Assembly: GCA_035260485.1 (NCBI GenBank)
Contig: DATFVC010000020.1
Span: 8,108-72,107 of the forward strand
DNA: 64,000 nucleotides
Origin: VRUE01 sp035260485
Lineage (GTDB): Bacteria; Actinomycetota; Thermoleophilia; Solirubrobacterales; 70-9
Direction of reading: 5' to 3'
Shown here: positions 60,606-64,000 of the stretch, one piece after another
Position numbering within the stretch: position 1 is the first letter of the stretch
Layout: each line of letters begins with the position of its first letter
Made by a program: the position numbers and the translations under genes
The notes under the pieces: generated by a model
Database searches by the model: none
Told to the model about the DNA's origin: nothing
What the model saw: only the letters and a program-made list of their open reading frames with translations

Positions 60606-61300
60606 GGCGTTTCCCCGTTTTCGATCAAGCCTACGACCCGGTCCTGGGCGGCCTGGATGTCTTCCTTCTGGCTTTCGATGAAGGCTTCATATTCTTTGGG
60701 CGAGACGACTTCGACTTCGGTCCGCATCGCCGCGTAGGCCTGGCCGGAGAGGGTTGCCGCCTGGCCGAAGTAGGTCCCTTCTTCGTCGGCGCTGAAGACG
60801 ACGTGATTGGTCTTGCCGGGCACTGCGTCGCGCTTGCCGGCTAGGTCGGGCACGTCCCAGGTATGGACGACGTCGGTCGAGACGAGGTCAAGTTCGACCG
60901 CGGTGTCGACGGGGACGACGAGCTTGTAATAGGAGAAGGCTTCGTTCGGGTAGTCGTAGCGCCAAAGCCACTGCTGCCCCGTCGTCGTGATCTTCAGCGG
61001 CTCGGAATGGGAGACCTGGAGGCCGGCGGCGCCGGTTACCGGCGTCTCGCGGGCTTTGTCGGTGTAGAGGACGCTGAGCACGAAGATCGCAACGGCGAAG
61101 ATTCCCAGCACTGCTGCCACTCGCAGTTGGATGCGCCGGCCGCCGGTGATCTGGCGCGGCTCGGCGCCGCGCTCGGCGCGATAGCGGCGCAGCGCGTAGA
61201 GCAACCCGACGTTGACAGCGACGATCAGGATCGCCGCGGCGACGAAGCCAATCCAAAGCAGGGTGTCGATCTGGTCGGTGCCAGGACTGTGAGGGGCCAA
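60602..61300 (-). CDS. cytochrome oxidase subunit II paralogue lacking the CuA site
   Basis: 232 residues: two N-terminal helices and a cupredoxin domain with the conserved aromatic region GQQWLWRYDYP. The CuA loop reads GQAATLSGQAYAAM, so Cys, Glu, Cys and His are Ala181, Thr183, Ser185 and Tyr189; only His146 (VVHTW) and Met192 are left. It cannot hold a binuclear copper. TTG start, essentially leaderless behind TAGAAT (61315-61310). It pairs with the degenerate subunit I. Confidence 0.9.
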   Translation of the reverse strand: MAPHSPGTDQIDTLLWIGFVAAAILIVAVNVGLLYALRRYRAERGAEPRQITGGRRIQLRVAAVLGIFAVAIFVLSVLYTDKARETPVTGAAGLQVSHSEPLKITTTGQQWLWRYDYPNEAFSYYKLVVPVDTAVELDLVSTDVVHTWDVPDLAGKRDAVPGKTNHVVFSADEEGTYFGQAATLSGQAYAAMRTEVEVVSPKEYEAFIESQKEDIQAAQDRVVGLIENGETP

Positions 61301-61309
61301 AGCGCGGCC

Positions 61310-61315
61310 ATTCTA
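61310..61315 (-). promoter_or_regulatory. -10 box for the degenerate oxidase operon
   Basis: TAGAAT on the minus strand ends nine bases before the TTG start at 61300. No clear -35 box. The divergent PAP2-like gene has TATACT at 61375-61380. Confidence 0.4.
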
Positions 61316-61374
61316 ATCACGCAAGGCGGCGCCCCGCGGCCAGCGCCTGCGTCCGGCGGCGCGCAGAGTGCTCC

Positions 61375-61380
61375 TATACT
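61375..61380 (+). promoter_or_regulatory. -10 box for the PAP2-like gene
   Basis: TATACT, one base from consensus, ends ten bases before the ATG at 61391, leaving a leader of only a few bases. Confidence 0.4.
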
Positions 61381-61390
61381 CGCCGGCCTC

Positions 61391-62335
61391 ATGGCGACCC
61401 GTTCCAGCCCAACTCCGGCGCTGCGCAACGCCGTGCGTGCCGGAGCGGCGGCGGCGATCGGCGCCGCTGTCGCGGCGCCGCTGCTGCGGCGCCGGGCTCG
61501 CATCCCCGCTCCGGTGACGATCGCGGCCCTCGCCGGCGGACCGCTGGGACTCGCCGTTCTGCGTCCGCGCTCGCGCAAGCGCGATGTCCTCATGTACATG
61601 CTGCAGATGTGGGGTTTCACGATGACCCACGAGCTTCCCTACGACGACCCGGAGGGCCTCCGCGCCCGGCTCCGGATCCACTATCCGATCGTCGCTGACC
61701 GGGCCATCGGCCTCGGCCGGCTGCCCAACGTGCGCCTGCAGCGCGGCCTCGCCCGCTTCAGCAGGGTCGGAACCCTGAATCGCTTCCTCACCTGGGCGCA
61801 CTGGCTCTGGTTCCTCGAGCCGTATGTGGCGCTCGCGTTCATCCTCATCCGCCACCCCGATCGCTTCCCGCGCGCCGCGCGCCGTCTTGCCGCCGTCTTC
61901 GACATCGGCTGCGGCGTCTACTTCGCCGTCCCGACCGCGCCGCCCTGGTGGGCCTCGGAGCAGGGCTATACCGGCGAAGAGGTGCGCCGGATCATGGTCG
62001 AGGTCGGCGAGGACACCTGGAAATCGGCCTGGCCGGCGATGTACGGGGCGCTCGGCGGCAATCCCTGGGCGGCGATGCCCTCCTTGCACTTCGCGACGTC
62101 GATGACGGCAGCGATCTCGCTGGCCGAGACCGGCCGAACCGCCGGCGCCGCGGGCTGGGCCTACGCGCTGACCCTCGGTTTCGCCCTCGTTTACTTGGGC
62201 GAGCACTACGTCACCGACTTGGCTGCCGGCGTCGGGCTGGTCGCCGCCGTGCGGGCCGGCGAGTCGGTGGCCGAACCGGCGGTCTTGGCAGTGAATCGAC
62301 GCCTGCTGAGTCTGGAGCGCCTGGCCAACGGGTAG
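61391..62335 (+). CDS. PAP2-superfamily membrane protein
   Basis: 314 residues with about six membrane helices. The C-terminal phosphatase-type motifs are PTAPPWW, MPSLHFATS and GEHYVTDLAAG, with the paired catalytic histidines (SLH and EHYVTD). This pattern matches the inositolphosphotransferase-like branch of PAP2 proteins. It probably cleaves or transfers a lipid phosphate at the outer face of the membrane. Confidence 0.88.
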   Translation: MATRSSPTPALRNAVRAGAAAAIGAAVAAPLLRRRARIPAPVTIAALAGGPLGLAVLRPRSRKRDVLMYMLQMWGFTMTHELPYDDPEGLRARLRIHYPIVADRAIGLGRLPNVRLQRGLARFSRVGTLNRFLTWAHWLWFLEPYVALAFILIRHPDRFPRAARRLAAVFDIGCGVYFAVPTAPPWWASEQGYTGEEVRRIMVEVGEDTWKSAWPAMYGALGGNPWAAMPSLHFATSMTAAISLAETGRTAGAAGWAYALTLGFALVYLGEHYVTDLAAGVGLVAAVRAGESVAEPAVLAVNRRLLSLERLANG

Positions 62336-62345
62336 CGTCTCAGGT

Positions 62346-63479
62346 GTGTCTCCTGAGCAGCCGGCGAACGGAAACGGCGGCTACGAGCTGCCGCTATTCA
62401 CGCCGCGGCGAGTGGTGCAGACGCTGCTCGTCGTCCTCGCCCTGCTGATCTGCATCTACTTCCTCTTTCCGAAGCTGGTCGGGCTCGGCGATGCGCTGAG
62501 CAAGCTGGACGATGCTGATGCGGCCTGGATAGCGGTTGCGATCGGCTTCAACCTCGTCGCGATCGCCACCTACATCGCCCTCTTCAAGGCCGTGGTCGGA
62601 GGAGATGTTCTGCGCCTCACCTGGGCCGAGACCTATGAGATCAACATGGCTGGAGTCGCGGCGACGCTGCTCTTCTCGGCGGCAGGGGCCGGCGGCATCG
62701 CGCTCACCTACTGGGCCCTGCGCAAAGCCGGGATGCGGCGGCGCGACGTGGGGCGGCGAATGGTCGCCTTCATTTCCCTCCATTACGTTTTCTACCCCGT
62801 TGCGCTGATCGTTTTCGGCATTCTGTTGCGTACTGGGGTCCTTCCCGGCAAGCACTCGGTCGAGCTGACCGTCGTGCCGGCGGCGGTGGCCGGTGTTCTC
62901 CTCTTCCTGGGACTGCTGCTGGCGCTGATACCCGCCGACCTCGGGCGGCGCGTTGCGGCCCACGCCAGGAGCGAACGGGCGCAGACGATCGCCGCGGGCG
63001 TCGCCAAAATTCCGGCGATCGCCGCGGAAGGGTTCAGGTTCGCCCTCAGCCTTTTCGCCCATCCCTCCCGCGGTGGCCTCGCCGTGATCGGGGCGGCCGG
63101 CTTCTGGGCGGCGAACATCGGCATCCTCTGGGCCTCCTTCCAGGCTTTCGGCGTGGAAGTGCCGCTGGCCGTCGTCGTGCAGGGCTTCTTCCTCGGAATG
63201 GTCGCCAACCTGTTCCCGTTCGCGCCGGCTGGAGTGGGGGCTGTAGACGCCGGCATGATCGGCGCCTTCGTCCTCTTCGGCATCCCCGAGGAGACCGTTT
63301 TCCCGGCGATCCTGGTCTATCGCCTGGTTGCCTTCTGGCTACCGATCCCGCCCGGAATCGTCGCCTTCTTCCAGCTGCGCAAACGGGTAACCCACTGGGA
63401 AGAGGAAGGGCTGCCGGTCGAGCGGGGCAGGCATCTGAAGCAGGTGCCGGCGCCCGCCGAGTCGGGCGAAGTAGCTTGA
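62346..63479 (+). CDS. UPF0104/flippase-like integral membrane protein
   Basis: 377 residues with about eight membrane helices, in the lysylphosphatidylglycerol synthase transmembrane (UPF0104) family: TLLFSAAGAGGIALTYWALRKAGM and NLFPFAPAGVGAVDAGMIGAFVLFGI are its two conserved blocks. There is no synthase domain, so it is likely a lipid flippase. GTG start ten bases after the PAP2-like gene; the pair may act on the same lipid. Confidence 0.85.
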   Translation: MSPEQPANGNGGYELPLFTPRRVVQTLLVVLALLICIYFLFPKLVGLGDALSKLDDADAAWIAVAIGFNLVAIATYIALFKAVVGGDVLRLTWAETYEINMAGVAATLLFSAAGAGGIALTYWALRKAGMRRRDVGRRMVAFISLHYVFYPVALIVFGILLRTGVLPGKHSVELTVVPAAVAGVLLFLGLLLALIPADLGRRVAAHARSERAQTIAAGVAKIPAIAAEGFRFALSLFAHPSRGGLAVIGAAGFWAANIGILWASFQAFGVEVPLAVVVQGFFLGMVANLFPFAPAGVGAVDAGMIGAFVLFGIPEETVFPAILVYRLVAFWLPIPPGIVAFFQLRKRVTHWEEEGLPVERGRHLKQVPAPAESGEVA

Positions 63480-63527
63480 CCCAAGAGCTACTATACAAAG
63501 TAAAGTATTAGACTTCTGGCGGCAGAT

Positions 63528-64000
63528 ATGAGCGAGCAAAACAGAGTCGAGAACGTGATCATCGTCGGCGGCGGGCCGGCCGGCTATACGGCCGCGCTCT
63601 ACACCGCGCGAGCCAACCTCGAGCCCCTTGTCTTCGAGGGCTTCCAGTGGGGCGGCCAGCTGCAGAACACGACCGACGTCGAGAACTACCCCGGCTACCC
63701 GGAGGGGATCATGGGGCCGGAGATGATGAACCAGTTTCGCGCCCAGGCCGAGCGCTTCGGCACCCGCTTCGTCACCGACGACGTCGATCGGGTCGAGCTC
63801 AGCGACGACGGTGGTGTGCACAGGGTTTTCCTCGGCGACGAGGAGCATCTCGCCAAAACCGTGATCCTGGCGATGGGGGCGGAGCCGCGCCGGCTCGGCA
63901 TTCCCGGCGAGATGGAGCTGAGCGGTTGCGGAGTCTCCACCTGCGGCGTCTGCGACGGCGCCTTCTTCAAAGGCAAAAAGGTGATGGTGATCGGCGGTGG
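63528..64000 (+). CDS. trxB: thioredoxin reductase, 3' end missing
   Basis: 157 codons are visible before the window ends. FAD-binding IIVGGGPAGYTAAL, WGGQLQNTTDVENYPGYPEGI and the redox-active CGVC in STCGVCDGAFF, then the NADPH-binding VIGGG at the edge. The disulfide is CGVC instead of the more usual CATC. ATG at 63528. TTGACC (63476-63481) and TAAAGT (63501-63506) upstream may be the promoter, at 19-base spacing. Confidence 0.95.
   Translation, partial: MSEQNRVENVIIVGGGPAGYTAALYTARANLEPLVFEGFQWGGQLQNTTDVENYPGYPEGIMGPEMMNQFRAQAERFGTRFVTDDVDRVELSDDGGVHRVFLGDEEHLAKTVILAMGAEPRRLGIPGEMELSGCGVSTCGVCDGAFFKGKKVMVIGG

Noticed and set aside
58548..60737. 729-residue plus-strand frame across ctaB and the subunit I paralogue
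   Set aside because: Antisense shadow with low-complexity charged sequence.
58920..61300. Treating the second oxidase pair as pseudogenes
   Set aside because: Both frames are full length, without frameshifts, and translationally coupled; only cofactor ligands are lost.
1..64000. tRNA, rRNA, CRISPR or insertion-sequence genes
   Set aside because: All gaps are under 300 bases and none shows a cloverleaf, regular repeats or transposase; the inverted repeats seen are short and isolated.

Overview
The window is high-GC, gene-dense chromosomal DNA with mostly one- to four-base gene overlaps, GTG/TTG starts and no plasmid or phage genes. Gene content (GuaB3-type IMPDH paralogue, NnrD/E fusion, actinobacterial aa3 oxidase genes with small extra subunits, HU, vapBC, acidic extension on ribosomal protein S9) points to an Actinomycetota chromosome. 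I lean to a deep lineage such as Thermoleophilia/Solirubrobacterales, but that is inference from gene content, not a search result.

Layout. 1-8.0 kb is a minus-strand run: a truncated peptidase-MA-like gene, a DUF1802 gene, hyuB-hyuA, nadB (no normal start codon), a coiled-coil gene and a GT4 glycosyltransferase. 8.1-25.7 kb is mostly plus strand: an Flp-type pilin, vapBC, rph-rdgB-CDF transporter, two small genes before tldD-tldE, HU, LysM protein, DacC-like carboxypeptidase, PfkB kinase, guaB3-guaA, a polytopic protein with presenilin-like aspartates, then a Zn/Mn ABC operon closed by its own Fur/Zur regulator. 25.7-27 kb has a small membrane protein and an M23 peptidase on the minus strand. 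27.1-39.7 kb is plus-strand housekeeping: rplM-rpsI, glmM, glmS, a DUF3352 lipoprotein, a Vps62-like protein, nnr, a CBS protein, alr, cca and infA. 39.7-45.1 kb is minus strand: a GH63/MGH-like hydrolase, a drug-type ABC-2 exporter and an amidase with a tiny GatC/AtzG-like partner. 45.2-50 kb holds a secreted protein, a patatin, a zinc-ribbon protein and a GT4 enzyme.

50-61.3 kb is a respiratory island. The plus-strand operon ctaC-ctaD-(USP-like)-ctaE encodes a canonical aa3 cytochrome c oxidase with all metal ligands. Beyond it lie ctaA, a diheme c-type lipoprotein and, on the minus strand, a second operon: a subunit II paralogue, a subunit I paralogue, ctaB, a 28-residue membrane peptide and a subunit IV-like protein. 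In that second operon the subunit II paralogue lacks four of the six CuA ligands, and the subunit I paralogue lacks the CuB histidines, the cross-linked tyrosine and both low-spin heme ligands. Both reading frames are intact and translationally coupled. This cofactor-stripped oxidase pair is the most unusual thing in the window. The window closes with a PAP2-like protein, a flippase-like membrane protein and the start of trxB.

Regulation: several genes have a TANNNT -10 box about six bases before the start codon, which suggests leaderless transcripts. Palindromic elements sit inside coding regions (hyuA, dacC) or just before start codons. I found no tRNA, rRNA, CRISPR array, insertion sequence or origin, and no gene-free stretch over 300 bases.
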